DNA of 64,000 nt from Lyophyllum atratum (GCA_014905825.1 JACGCN010000001.1:2294001-2358000), one strand, 5' to 3'; shown: positions 1-12,234, counted from the stretch's first letter. Numbers and translations are program-made. The notes: generated by a model from the letters alone, not told the origin.

Positions 1-779
1 AAAAGATTATTGAGCAGCTCGTCACCAATAATTTATGGACCATGGCATGACCACTTGTCTTGAAGCATATGCTGATCTCCCGAACTGAAAATGATTCAGT
101 ACAGTCTCATGACCTTGGGAACCACCCCTGGCCCTGCGCCTCCTCACAGTCCCTTGTTATCACTATCTGGAAAGGCCACGGACCTCAGAGCGCTTCCTAA
201 CATGGCCGCTTGGGAAGGTTTCTTGGGCGCTAGGGCGTCAGCCATGCAACATCCTCGAATCAGGCCTCGCATTGGAAACGTTCCGTAGCATCTTGATCAT
301 TTTATACTCATGGTCTCGAAACATGGAAACTTTATATGTGCGATGTCAATTTCTGCATAACTCACAGTCAGCTCATCTGGGAGTTGGCGAACGTTCTTCA
401 TGGGCCACGATAATCAGGATCGTCTCCCCTGCTCCTCAGTTTCCGGGCTTTTCTATACGAAGATCAAATACCATATCATTATAGCGGGCACGGTGCCCTG
501 ACCTTGCCCAGCGACGATGTTGGGCGTCGGTTTCGGGAAGAATGCCGAGAAGGCTTATTCCATACGCAAGACTGCGTATAGTCCGTAATCGGCGAATCAA
601 ATTCACGAAAAGCAACCCTGCGTCATGGCCCCAGGTCCTTGAAAGCAACGCTTGCCGCCGTGCATCAACCCGAAGCCTCCGGAATAAAAAAAAAGGATTC
701 GTCTTGTTCCGGCCCCGAGAAAATAACTCTCAGAATCCTGCAACTTGTATGGGAGTGCAGAAACCCAATCCTTCCGGCC
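1..779. other. No supported gene
   Basis: Only short unrelated open frames occur. A stretch near 800-860 on the plus strand (LRVNVFSSDIDGD) could be the upstream part of the decayed RdRP, so some of this region may be its eroded N-terminal half. No repeat, tRNA or terminal inverted repeat was recognised. Confidence 0.4.
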
Positions 780-2200
780 GAATTGGGAGAAATCACTTAA
801 GGGTCAATGTTTTCTCGTCTGACATAGATGGCGATCGAAGAGTACCAATGGCAACTTTCACGACTCTTACCATGATTCGTCTAAATCATCCCGATAGCCA
901 TGGATCGTTTCAACTCAGTTAGTTTCGTCGAAAAAAGCTGACTGCATCATCGCCGCGACCTGGACGTCGAGGGACAAGCTTCACTGTGACTTGCGTCGTT
1001 TTGGCCTATTCCCACTCAGCACTGAAAGAACACGCGGTATGGTGGGTGTATGGTTATTTTGTTGGCCCTTATAACTGAATGAAAGGGCTTTTAGGTTCGT
1101 TGAAGCATTCCGTGACCCCGATCACGGGTATGTCGATGCACCTATCGCTATAAAGAGCTTGGGGCCTTATAACAAGCTGGTCATGCAAGATATGGAGCAT
1201 GGTTTTCCCTGGAGATACTTCCCTCACTATTGAGGATGTCGAAGAAATTTTCTCACTTGACGATACCACCACAGATTCCGGCACCTATTGCTTTACCGAC
1301 GGAGTCGTCACGACGTCTAAACTTGAGCTGGGGATTGAAATTCCGAGGGGTCCAAGTCCAAACGTCGTCGTGGAAGTTCCAAGGACCGACATCCTCGACT
1401 CTATGTGAATTAAAAGGAATGCTGTCCGTGGATTACACGAAAGATGGTCGTTAATTCATCCACGAAGCTTGAGCTTCAAGGTCCACACTCGTGAAATCGA
1501 AATCACTTCAGCTTTCGACATTCTAGGGTCCTACTGCTTAAACTAACCCATTTATCACGCTCCTCGGAATCTTAAGGTTCAAGGAGTGTCTAATTAGAGC
1601 TGTCTCGGAGGCGCAAGGCTCGATGCAATCACTTGCCCAAGTTACAAGGACGCTCGTAACCCATAGCCACGGTGCCTCTTATTACAATCGAGTTCCTTCC
1701 GTACTGCTCGGCTTGGAGAAGCTAAACATCGATAACGTCTATAGTGGTCCCTTCTATTGCCGGGCGGCGCTGGAGGTTGCAATTCATCATGTCTCGCGAT
1801 TGCTGAAGAACTGTGCCCGCCTACCAATTCCAGGGACATGGATTCTTGCTAGGGTGGCCGACGTACTTGATTTTTCGAATGAAGGCTAGATTTTCGCCTG
1901 CGTGAAGCCCGCTGCTAAACATCGTAAGGGCCGTGCTTTGATCTCCCAATTCCTCCCAATTCCCAACTATTCATCCTGGTGATCTTCAAATCGTCCATGC
2001 TATTGATCGGTCGCTGGAGGACCGTGCTTTCCAAGAGAACGTTTGCCGAACACAGTTGTCTAGTGTACTAGGTATGGAGTCTTTGGCAACCCTTTCATTA
2101 CCGCTCTTCAATGAACATCCGGTTCTCGATCATTGCTTCCTTGCGTAGGGAGAGGAGGTCAAATGGTGATGTTTGTGATATTGTCTCATTGGGCAGAGTC
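780..2200 (+). pseudogene. Decayed cellular RNA-dependent RNA polymerase (RNA-silencing type, QDE-1/Rdp1 family)
   Basis: Family role: eukaryotic RdRPs make double-stranded RNA from single-stranded templates in RNA silencing. Seen here: fragments in the family order but scattered over frames. They include AYSHSALKEHAVWWV (about 1008-1055), GTYCFTDGV (about 1280-1315), KGMLSVD (about 1414-1434), IHPRSLSFKVHTREIEIT (about 1455-1510), ARLPIPGTWILARVADV (about 1815-1865), IFACVKP (about 1890-1910) and IHPGDLQIVHAIDR (about 1970-2011). Stops lie between conserved blocks, for example TAG at 1887-1889 directly before IFACVKP, and TAA after YCLN near 1547. The GGDLDGD-type catalytic loop should fall near 2150-2185, where I read only SNGDVCDI, so the aspartate triad is eroded. 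I cannot place the N-terminus; weak similarity may reach back to about 300. Identification rests on remembered motif order, not on a search. Confidence 0.72.
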
Positions 2201-2756
2201 ATCTGATGGCTGAATAGGCTACCACATCCACACCCTTATCCACCGACATATCTCTGAATTATGGTCTGTCTGCACCGCATATACCTTGTCCTATGTAAGG
2301 CCCGGTACGAAGGAGGTCGTGTTGGGACCGACTGGGGGAAAAGACCTTACAGCCGAGACTGCGTAGGACATGACAGACAAGCTCGGGGAACGGACTGAAG
2401 CTCTCATGATAAGCAATGGTGATTTAAGACTATTCGGAAACGGCTTGGTTGCATTGGAAGGTTGTTATTCTGCAACGCAAGTCATTGATGGAGAGTCTCT
2501 AATGGCCGGCGCTGAGACCAGTTTTTGACGCAATTAGACAGATCGAAGATGCGCCGATGGAGGAATCGCGCAGCAGGTTTTAATGACAAGCTGTAGTCGT
2601 AAGTACACAGAAAATACATATCATGAAGATCCACTCGATGCGGGCCTGAAGTACGTGGGTCGTCCTGATAACAACAGGGGCACACTAAGGATGATGGGTG
2701 GCCGAAATTTCTTTCGCACCACAGCGCCGTCGGTGAGTATACCATTCCAGTAGCAG
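2201..2756. other. Gap between RdRP remnant and SMD2; no supported gene
   Basis: This stretch probably holds the eroded C-terminal part of the RdRP remnant and the 3' UTR of SMD2. Several short frames exist on both strands, but none resembles a known protein over more than a few residues. Confidence 0.35.
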
Positions 2757-3350
2757 TTATGCTTGATTGCGGAGAACTGACACATAAGTTAGTTTGGTTT
2801 ATGCACAAAGTCGAAAACGTTCTCACTGAGAATTACTGAATCGCCCCTACAAAGAGAAGATTGTTGAATTAGGTGGAGGAGATAAAGGACCACAACTTAC
2901 CGCAGGAACATTTTACTGATGTATCGATCCTTGTTCACGGGCTTTTTGTTCTTGCCCTTGGGAATTTCCGTCCACATCTAGGTCGTAATTTGTCAGAATA
3001 AGTGGGCAATCCACGAAGGCGATCGTAAGCACCTCCTTAACATTCTCAAGAACCTGGACAGCATTATTAGTCCAAGTCGGCATGAAAGGATAGTCTACAC
3101 ACCATGTTACTGTGTCGGTCAAAAGCCTTGACGCGAGCAAGCAGCTTTCTGTTATTCCGTAGTGAGATCAGGACTTGGGCATGGTTTCGGACGGCTTGTT
3201 GCAGAACAGACAACGGTCCCTGGGAGATTTCGTGCTCCTCTAGCTGCCGTAGCTGAGCCTCGTCGAGCTCAGATTTTGGGACGTGAACATATTGACTGCA
3301 AATGCGACGTGAGATAGCGACGATACGAGTCAAAACGGTATTCACCTCAT
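2757..3350 (-). CDS. SMD2: Small nuclear ribonucleoprotein Sm D2
   Basis: Sm D2 is a subunit of the heptameric Sm ring on U1, U2, U4 and U5 snRNAs in the nucleus. Six exons can be joined into 111 codons plus stop: 3346-3350 (only ATGAG), 3103-3295, 3033-3053, 2901-2977, 2827-2846 and 2757-2776. The product starts [16 protein letters not shown] and carries the Sm fold motifs [34 protein letters not shown] and [20 protein letters not shown]. It ends ILRNQA, close to the usual ..VLRNP end, so length and ends match the family. Every intron has GT..AG ends. Odd: the usual RHCNMV reads RHSNMV, with Ser for a highly conserved Cys. The gene is divergent from NOP7, with 112 bp between start codons. 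The exon structure is inferred, but it restores an unbroken Sm D2 protein. Confidence 0.9.
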
Positions 3351-3462
3351 CTTCGCCGTTCAGTGCAAGTTGAGATCGTGTTGTTTGGTGATGGCAAACA
3401 AAAACTTTTTGGCAAGCGATGATCGAAATTGTTCCTCTGTACAAAACCAAAGCTGCTTCTCC
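3351..3462. promoter_or_regulatory. Divergent SMD2/NOP7 promoter
   Basis: The start codons of SMD2 (minus) and NOP7 (plus) are 112 bp apart, so both promoters and both 5' UTRs must share this interval or overlap the genes. No clear TATA box is visible. The pairing of a splicing gene with a ribosome-biogenesis gene suggests shared growth-linked control; this is inference. Confidence 0.5.
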
Positions 3463-5557
3463 ATGGGTCGTCTCAGGCAAAAAGGAAAGGCTGGCGCCGC
3501 CAAGGCCTATGTTACTCGCTCTTCTGCGGTCAAGAAACTTCAATGCTCCCTGGCAGACTTCCGTCGATTGTGTATCTTGAAAGGTAGGCTACACTGTTAA
3601 TCTATGCTCTCATCCATTTCTCAATTTTGGCACAGGCATATTTCCTCGGGAGCCTCGCAGCCGGAAAAAAGGCTAACAAGGGCTCTTCCGCGCCCACATC
3701 ATTCTACTACGCCAAGGATATCGCGTATCTTGCACATGAGCCAGTGCTTAAGAAGCTACGAGAACATAAAGCCTTCGCGAAGAAACTTTCTCGTGCGCTT
3801 GGTCGTGGTGAATGGAGCAGCGCAAAATCGCTGGAGGATAATAAACCGGTGTACCGTCTGGATCATATTATCAAGGAGCGGTGAGTGGCATGTCTAGTCT
3901 TCTTGATCCCTGCTCTAATTCTTGTAGGTACCCTACATTTATCGACGCCGTGCGAGATATAGATGATGCCCTGTGCATGATCTTCTTGTTCGCTTCTCTC
4001 CCATCCAACTCTCGTGTCCCTCCAGAACTCATTGATAACTGCTCGCGTTTGTCCGCCGAATGGCAGCTCTACGTTATGCATTCACGATCGCTGCGCAAGT
4101 CCTTTTTATCAATAAAAGGCGTATATTACCAGGCCGAAGTTATGGACCAAACAGTAACGTGGCTCGTCCCATACCAGTTTACCCAAAATGTGAGTAGGCT
4201 TTGTACTCCGGAAACGTAAATATTCACGGTGTTGCAGATTCCAACAGATGTTGATGTTCGCGTCATGCTGACGTTCCTTGAACTATATCAAACTTTGCTT
4301 GGATTTGTATTCTTCAAACTCTACACCGACGCCGGTCTGGTTTATCCCCCGCCGCTAGATATAAAAAGGACGAAGGAGGTGCTGGCGTTGGAGCATTTAG
4401 TCTACAGGATGCCGCCCGACCGTCAGGCCCTACGCTGGCCAAAGTAAAAGCGGTCGAAGTCGATGGGCGGAAAGTCTCTAGTAAGGATGTCCGCCAAACT
4501 ATCAAGAGCATCAGCGCAACCTCTGGAACCGCGGATGTGGATGTCGAAATGTCCGGTCCTGATACGACTTCGGAAGAGGTTGACGAAGAATTCATCGTCC
4601 ATTCGTCGACCTCTGACCCACAAACCTCAGCCTCCCTTCCAACACTAAAATCGCTCACCGACCTGCCACAATCACTCTCCACGACATTATTTGCACCCTA
4701 CACATTCTACCTCTCTCGTGAAACGTCACGGCCAATATTTGAATTCCTCGTTCGATCATTCGGCGGACGGATAGGCTGGCCAGCGTCTTCTGGAGGCGGA
4801 TCTCCTGTGGAGGAAACCGACGATTCCATCACGCATGTCATTATTGACCGACCTTTAATTGAAAGGTCAAACGAGACGGCTGAGGAGCGGGAACGGAGAT
4901 TGCGGAGAAAATACGTGCAACCACAATGGGTCGTGGATTGTATCAACGCTGGGAAAATTCTACTCGAGGAGCCCTATGCTCAGGGCAATACTCTTCCCCC
5001 TCACCTCAGCCCTTTCGGCGAGTACCAAGGCGCGTACGACCCTGCCGTTGGACTTACGGGCGAAGGTGCAGCTGCAGAGGAAGACGAAGAGAGCGAGGAT
5101 GAAGAGATGGAGGAAGATGAGGAGGACGTCGAGATCGAAAAAGCTGACAAGATTGCATTGAAATCTGCGGCTCAGGCGGCTGCTGCAGCATCCGAGGACC
5201 CGGCTGCCTTGAGAGCAGCAGAACTAGCAGCGGAAGCAGCTGGCGTAGATTTCGGTACCTTCGAGAAGGAGGTCAACAAGTCACGGAAGTCGTCAAAGAA
5301 GAAGAAGGCAGAAGAAAGCGTCGAGGATGCCGATGCCGACATGAACAAGATGATGATGAGCAACAAACAGAAGAAACTGTATGAGAAGATGAAGTACAGC
5401 CAGCAAAAGCGCGAAAGCGAGGTAAGGGTCGGGTCTTGTATGAGGACATGGACTACTTTAACATGTTTCTCCTGTACAGCGCGCAGTCTTGGAGGGCAAG
5501 AAACAAGCAATCCAAAAACAAAAGAAACGGGAGGGGAAGACGTCGTCGAAGGGGTAG
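3463..5557 (+). CDS. NOP7: Pescadillo homolog, ribosome biogenesis factor (two apparent frameshifts)
   Basis: Pescadillo/Nop7 works in the nucleolar PeBoW complex in 60S ribosomal subunit maturation. The start [19 protein letters not shown] is the family signature. The Pescadillo_N domain follows ([62 protein letters not shown]), then a BRCT domain at about 4680-4980 ([13 protein letters not shown] to [14 protein letters not shown]). A long acidic and Lys-rich coiled tail ends GKTSSKG. Introns are seen at 3584-3635, after ..HIIKER (about 3883), at 4191-4238 and after 5419. Two single-base problems break the frame. The A6 run at 3665-3670 has one A too many (PRSRKK|ANKG), and the A5 run at 4363-4367 has one too few (LDIKK|DEGG). 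Both are in homopolymers and have opposite sign. Because the gene is expected to be essential, sequencing error is likelier than loss. Confidence 0.9.
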
Positions 5558-5759
5558 GGGATAGATATGGCTATAGACTTAGGATATTACACATGACTTG
5601 ACTTTACCGTGTGACGGCTATGAGTATGACAGATTGGTCAACCTAGTTTGCAGTACTTTGCAGGTCATCCAGTCTCCTTCCTCGCCGTATCATTCACGTT
5701 AGCCAGCATTGGACACGGTGGCGCTCGTTGCATCATAACCACGGCTCTGAACGACATTC

Positions 5760-8700
5760 ATGGTGGGACGGTTCATCACGTTGAGCAGCAAACAACCTCC
5801 TGCCCGTGAACCGCGAGTCTCAGACCTCGGGCGACCGCCTCCGCCCTACGATCCGAATTCTAATCCCCCTATCATAGTCGCCGAAACAACCACCACTCGC
5901 ACAGAGGTCGTAACGACTACGACAACTACCCACTTCTTCTCGCTCCCACTCTGGAGGAAACGTGCATTTGTTCCGTCGACCTCTTCGCGCCAGGGCTCAT
6001 TCGACGTTCAATCCACAGCCGATGAACATGGGTCATTTCCTCAAAGCGCCCGCTCCAGTGTTCTGATGATTGAAAAGGATCTGCCTCCGACTCCTCCAGA
6101 AGAAGAGATTTCCAACGATACACAGCGTCCTGGGCCCAGCATTTCGCAAGATCATGTCTTAGATAATGCGTTGCCAGCGAGCGGCATGTCTCGTTCATCC
6201 ATACACCCAGGTGGTGCTAATACGATACCCTCGGCGAGCGAGTCGTTTACAGCCATGCGATCAACTGCTGCCTTGGCTCATGCGTCGTTGGGTTTGGGTC
6301 TTCGACACGTCCTACCCAACGCTTCTCCTTCTTCATCTTCATTAGAAGTCAACACTGTCGCGTTTACAACACTTCAACCCCAAGCTGTGACTAGTCCCCC
6401 CAAGAAAATCCGCCGAAGCAAAAGCGCCCAAAAGCTCAAAGCGATCCTCTCGTTGGATTCAGCCTCAACGGATGTTGCTCCAGAAGAGGAAGAATACATA
6501 CGGACCAGGGGCGTGTCGTTGACCGGGGCACCGTTACTTCACCTCGGTAAAGCTGACGCGAAAGGGAAGGGAAAGGCACAGGCTGACAGGTCATACCGAC
6601 CAACGACATCTCCTCAAGCAACTGGGAGGAGCCTTGCCAGAAGAGCATCATTTTGGTCACGGAAAAAGTTGGTTCCTCCGGAGAACTCAGAACATTTGAG
6701 TCCGCATCCACCCACAACACCTCAATTATCCCAACTTCCACTGCTCCAGCCTATATCCCCTTTCAACATGAACATGAACGTTACCCCATCCTCTCCTTCG
6801 CCTGCTCCGAAGACGAGGAGCTCTCATTCTCGAGGTGTCTCACGGAGCCATTCTGCGCGCACCAGTCTGAGACCTGCCCCGCCAGATATCGACGATATAC
6901 CGAGTACCCTGCTCAGGGAACCGCCGGATCAGCATCAACATGCTTCCCGTCTTTCACCAGAAAGCACTCTGCCTTTCCTCTTCCTTTGGAATCGACATCC
7001 ACAGAATCTGTCGGGAAGAATTCATATGTGGACCCTAAGGAAACGAATGCACCAACACGTCGACCCCGCGCACAGACAAATCCTCCCCTTCTGAATCGCC
7101 TATCCCTGACTTGGCTCCCGACTTCCTCGACTGCCCCGCCTCCACTTCCTCGCGTCTTAAACCCTAGTTCCGCTCCCACGCGGCCTCACACGAGCTCCGG
7201 TACATTTCCAAGCCTACTGTTCAAAGGTCAGCAGGGCGCTTCCCCTTTATTTACAGAGTCCCCAAGCTCCAGTCATTCGTCTCGACCATCTTTTGAAAGA
7301 GGCTCAGTCACAGCCATACCCCTGCCCTCTGGAACGCAGGAATCTCCCGAGGTTTATTTGAAGCGGCTTCAAGCAGCTGTTAGTAAAGCTGAGATAGCGG
7401 GGATCTTAGCTTCAAGGTAATGTCGCAATCTTTCCAGCTATACGCACTAACCCTTGCGGTACAGTTCTACTACCTTTTACGCCCAGGCTCTCCGCACATA
7501 TATTGGGCAATTCAACTTCGTTGATGATCCTCTTGATGTCGCTCTCCGAAAGTTGCTCATGGAGGTCGGCCTTCCACGGGAAACACAGCAGATAGACAGG
7601 GTCATTGAAGCTTTTGCTGGTCGTTATATGCAATGCAACCCTGCACTCTTCACTTCCGACGGTAAACGACTTGTTACCCCATGCTATTGGCCCTTGCTCA
7701 GCCGTATCGTCAGACCATCCATACATTCTAGCTTTCAGCTTGATTATGTTGCACACTGATGCCTTCAATAAATCAAACAAGCGCAAAATGTCTAAGGCTG
7801 ACTACATCAAGAATACACGGCTTCCTGGCGTTGCTCCAGAGGTTCTAGATGTGAGTCCAATCACTCTGAAGATACTTAATTGACTTATACTCTCCCGTTA
7901 AGTGTTTCTACGACAACATAGTCTTCGCACCGTTCATATTTATCGAGGATCCTCTCGATATTAACGGGCAACGAGGGCTGTCTGCGGAAGCATCTAACCA
8001 GGCAACGTCTGGAGTAGCACGGCCGCAACCCCAACCACCGTAGGAACTCCAATAATGAGGTCGACCAAGGTCGACCCATACTACCTCATAGCCAACGTAG
8101 GAAATTTCTGGTGGTACCAGTATTGCTTTATAACCTTATTCACACACAGGACTTGCTGGGACCACTTCGCGTGGATGTCGAGGCTTTCGTCCCCAATAAC
8201 AACCCGTACTCTTACGAAGGGACTTTGGGGCCCTGGGATGAGGCACAGTTACAACTTGCATTTGCAAAAGCAAGTCAGATTGAAGTCGGCGCCGTCCCTG
8301 ACACGGCTTGGACGCCGGGGTTTTTTAGCCTGGGTGCAGGCACTGGCCTCGCCAGTCCGCTTGGAAATATTGCTACACACACGCCCATTGCAGCCTCGCC
8401 ATCGAGTAGAAACCTATGGACACTGAAGCTGACGAAGGTCGGACTCCTGAACAGGAAGGATGATATCCTGGAAGGTGGCAAGAAGGCGTCGAATCGCAAA
8501 TGGAGACAATGGAGCGTGGTCTTGACCGGGTCGCAGCTTTTATTCTTCCGTGATCCTTCCTGGGCCTCCTCTTTGGTCGCACATTCAGACGGACATGCTA
8601 TTCTTCCTCAGTTAGCTCTTTTTAAACCTGACGAACTGTTGTCGGTGAAGGGTGCAATCGCTGTGTATGACAAATCGTACACAAAGGTAAGCTTAACATG

Positions 8701-10166
8701 ATTTTCGTTCTTTGGGAAAAGCTAAGCACAAGTCTAGTACGAAAACACATTTCGATTCGCATTGGCTGATGGTCGACGAATCCTTCTCCAAGCTCCTAAT
8801 GACAAGGAATTGAACGAATGGATGGCTGGAGTCAACTATGCAAGTGCTTTCAAGTCAGCTGGTGTGCGGATGCGGCCGCTGGAAATGTCAGGGACAGACG
8901 TCAAGCTTACAGGCGTGGCAGCAGCAACCTCACATCTACACGACCTACAAATTCACTCAGCAAAATCCCACATTTGGGATGGTGATGCCCCCCGTGACTT
9001 AATGGGAATGCTGTCAGGCGACTCAGAACTGGATGCCCAACTATCGCCGTCCAAGCGCAAGTTGACAATCGTCACGGACAAGGACGATATGGATCTGGAA
9101 GTACCTATTGCGCCTGAAATCGATGGGGCAGAGCAATTCAAGGCAACGTTTGACCAAGTCAAGGCGGACTTGGCGGCTGGTCGACTGGCGCCGTCGGATT
9201 GAAGAATGGTTACCTGTGCGACAGTCGCCGTTGGATTCATTAGTTAATGACCATCTCCCTTCATCCGCAACATCGGCTCCCAGCGAAAGCTCTCGCCTTC
9301 CCTCTCGCGCTCAAATTATACAGTCCAAAATCGAAGATATCGATTCGCGTATCATTGCAGTGCAGTCACAACTTGATGCTAACATGAGGTTTGTTCGAAA
9401 CATTGGCAATCTTACTCCATTCCAGAAATCCACTCGTGATCGACTTACGGCTGCCGTGCAGAATGTGGCTCAGCGCGTCGTGCAAGTACGGCTCGAGATC
9501 ACGAAGCTCTCTTGCCATCGTAACGTTTTGGCAAACGATCTTGCCTCTGAAGGACGCTCCTGGCATCGAGCCAAAGTCATTGCTCTGCGAGCTGCCACCG
9601 AAACACTCCAAAGCCGACAGTCATGAAAACCTCCCCGCATGACTCTTTCCTATCACACCTCCGATGCCGTCGAAAGTCCTATCACAAGAGAACCTTCATT
9701 TACATCATACCATCTTGACCCCTCGCCGACTCATCGGCCTGAGTCGTCCATTTGTGAATCATTCCACTCAGCCATGGAATTCGGACCAGATTGGCTACCA
9801 TTCGAAGGTGCATCATCGAGTTTCCTAGGCACCGGCCATCTGTCCGATTCTCCTTCACCCAGCCGTTCACCTTCTCTGAATTCACATTCCCTGCGGGATG
9901 GTAGAGCAGAATCCCCGAGACAAAGCTCGATCCTGTCTTCAAACTTCCAACGCCAGGCAGAATCGCCACGGACGAGTAGTGATGTTCTGTCACACGAGAA
10001 GTTCTACACTGCTCTGGAGAACCCTGAAGAAGAGGCAGAGGAGTGGGATCAAACCCGGTGTGCGCAGCGAGTCTCCTTGGTGAGAGTGCCCTCGGACGTC
10101 CAATTGAAGCCGCGTGTTGGACGACAACAGGTTGCCACGAACGTTCGGTCAAATCTCGAAGGCTAG
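5760..10166 (+). CDS. Sec7-PH Arf guanine-nucleotide exchange factor (frame disrupted)
   Basis: Sec7 domains load GTP on Arf GTPases in vesicle traffic; the layout resembles yeast Syt1 and fission yeast Sec74. After about 500 Ser/Pro-rich residues comes the Sec7 domain (about 7345-7985). It includes YLKRLQAAVSKAEIAGIL, YIGQFNFVDDPLDVALR, LPRETQQIDRVIEAFAGRY, HPYILAFSLIMLHTDAFNK and MSKADYIKNTRL. A PH domain lies at about 8415-8860 (LWTLKLTKVGLL, RKWRQWSVVLTGSQLLFFRD, FALADGRRILLQAP). A helical segment follows (LTPFQKSTRDRLTAAVQNVA) and then a Ser-rich tail. Introns are clear at 7418-7464, 7663-7711, about 7852-7903, about 8098-8148 and about 8687-8738. Continuity needs one added base near 6977, one in the C run 8029-8032, one removed near 9199, and readthrough of TGA at 9624-9626. 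The call is safe; integrity is not. Confidence 0.85.
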
Positions 10167-10557
10167 GATCTTTATTTTATAGCGTGCCCGGATTGATTGC
10201 TGCGTAATCTATGTTTAAATTACACCAGGACCATATTTCTTGGATTAGAGTCGCACATATCGTATAATCTGTAGTAATGATGTGCTATGGGCTGCTATGG
10301 TAAGTTTTGTGATCGGATGAGTATTTGAATTTACTTGATCGGATAGGAGTGGCTGTTGCTGTGCAACGGCGAACACATGGACTTCATCTCGAAAACATTT
10401 AAACAACGCGAGGGGTAAAATTTCAGGGCCAAAGACTGATATCTCCACGCCATATGGCACTCCAAGCTGCTTCGACTTAATGATGTCGTGGGCCTAACGT
10501 TACTGTCATCATTCATGGGAACATCCTTTTTCATAGACACAAGCCCTGCACACTCCA
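10167..10557. other. Intergenic, nothing recognised
   Basis: AT-richer spacer between the Sec7-PH gene and the next gene. It should hold a 3' UTR and a promoter. No open frame, repeat or RNA gene stands out. Confidence 0.5.
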
Positions 10558-12065
10558 ATGGCAGTATTTGGAACAAGGCCATCCAGCGCCCCATTCTCTT
10601 CTATCCACCAACTAGTATCCTCCTCTGGACCCAGTACTCCTCGCCTAACCGACTTTGACAGTATGGAGGATATCCATGACTTTGCGCGATTTGCTGCGAC
10701 AAGTAGTTCTGAATCTATTTCCGACACAGGACATAGTTTCTCCTCCAGAAATTCTGCCTCGTCCACCGCTCATTCCTTTCATTCCCCTCTCCTACGCTCC
10801 ACCTCTTTCCAGTCCAATGCTGAATTTCGTTCCGACCCGCGCGCCCCTCCGGTACCCAATCATCCATTCAAGCGCAAGGAGAAGCGGCCAGGTCGGTCAA
10901 GCCTGGGACGCAGCGCTGAACACAACTATCCAACAGAGGTCACCAACCAACGATCTATGCCCTCTCCCAAACTTCCTACGCGATCCAAGTCATACAATGG
11001 CAACACGTTCAGACACAGTGCTCCGCATGGGGGATTGGGGAAATCCAAACCAAAACGGTTAGCCGCTGTCTACGAGACATTATCTGCTTCAGCGACTGCA
11101 GTAAACGCGTCCCTGGCTCCTTCCAATGATAATCCCTCCTCGTTGAGCTCCACACCGACTACTCCACGCACCCCCTCCTTTGCGCCCAGTTCATCACGTC
11201 ATTCCCCTGATGATGCAGGCTCCCACGCACGACGTAAGAGCCTAGATCTAGGGCCTAGTAGGGTACAAGCAGGTATTCGACGCTTGAAGCGCTCGCCATC
11301 TATGTGGACAGTGCACACCGGTGATAGGCCAAAGACCGCTGGCGCAGAAACCCGAGACCACATTCAGAACCTTCGCGCTGAACCACAGTTGAGTGAACAG
11401 CAGAAACTTATTATCGTGAAGCGGGCGCGAAAAATTACGCAGGTAAGCCTCTGAACCGTCGTTCTTTGGCGTCCTCTCATTAAGACTCGCGTGCCTCTAG
11501 GTCTTTGGAAGTGAAGCTCCCACCAATTTAATTCATGGACCTGACCACCATTGCCGCCTCTCAGCAGACCATCGCGACCGCGATTCACTTGTCTACTATC
11601 CTTTCTACTGACGCGCCACCATCTCTGGAATCGACAAGGCGTCGGTCAAATTCCACGTCTTCGGCCTCTGTCGGTGAAAGCAGACGACGGACATCGAACA
11701 TTAATGCATCATCCAATCAAACCGACTCTTCATCGAGACCGCTCTCGGAACAAATGGCGACTGAATCCGCAGATATCTCGACACCGCACTCACCGACTTC
11801 TGATACAACACAGTTCCGTGACCGCCGACGCCGCGCTGCCAAGTTAACCCAGTTCTTCGGGGTCAGCTATCAAGATATATCGCAATCTATCAGCCAAACC
11901 TTTGTTTTGCCCCCTACGCCGAAACAGGATGCTGCTGCCATGCCAATGGTGGAGGTAGATGTCAAGGTGGCTGAGCGACGCTTCTGGGGCCTCGCAGACG
12001 GCGAAATGAAAAACGCCGAAGTCGCCGATGTTATCAACAAACTACGAGGCTTGAAGGCTGCCTAG
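10558..12065 (+). CDS. Serine-rich protein of unknown function
   Basis: Not recognised. Two exons are joined by a short intron (about 11445-11500, GTAAGC..CTCTAG). The first exon starts MAVFGTRPSSAPFSS and is rich in Ser, Pro, Thr and Arg, probably disordered, with many SP/TP sites. Two short motifs resemble each other. KRARKITQVFG spans the intron, and RRRAAKLTQFFGV lies near 11835-11865, followed by ..SYQDIS. The C-terminal 45 residues (VEVDVKVAERRFWGLADGE to KLRGLKAA) are more ordered. A frame change is needed near the TTT at 11602-11604; removing one T joins ..SLVYYP to STDAPPSLESTRRRSN. The motif pair suggests a conserved peptide used twice, perhaps for binding a partner; this is inference. 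Genus-wide conservation could not be tested. Confidence 0.6.
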
Positions 12066-12234
12066 CTAGTCTACAGCCTGCCAATCACCCTACCTTTCTT
12101 TTCAAGCTGGCTTCTGCATGCGGTCTGGACCGAATGCTACATATTATATTTATATATACCGCAAATCTGGTAATTTCGAGATGCTGTCATACTTTACTTT
12201 CTCCCTGCTCCGGCAGTAGGTCTGGATTGATTAT

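Noticed and set aside
2482..2826. Long minus-strand frame downstream of SMD2
   Set aside because: It overlaps the last SMD2 exons and introns in another frame, and its sequence is not family-like. The spliced SMD2 model explains the region better.
1..2900. LTR retrotransposon remnant
   Set aside because: No reverse transcriptase, integrase or long terminal repeats were seen, while cellular RdRP motifs occur in order.
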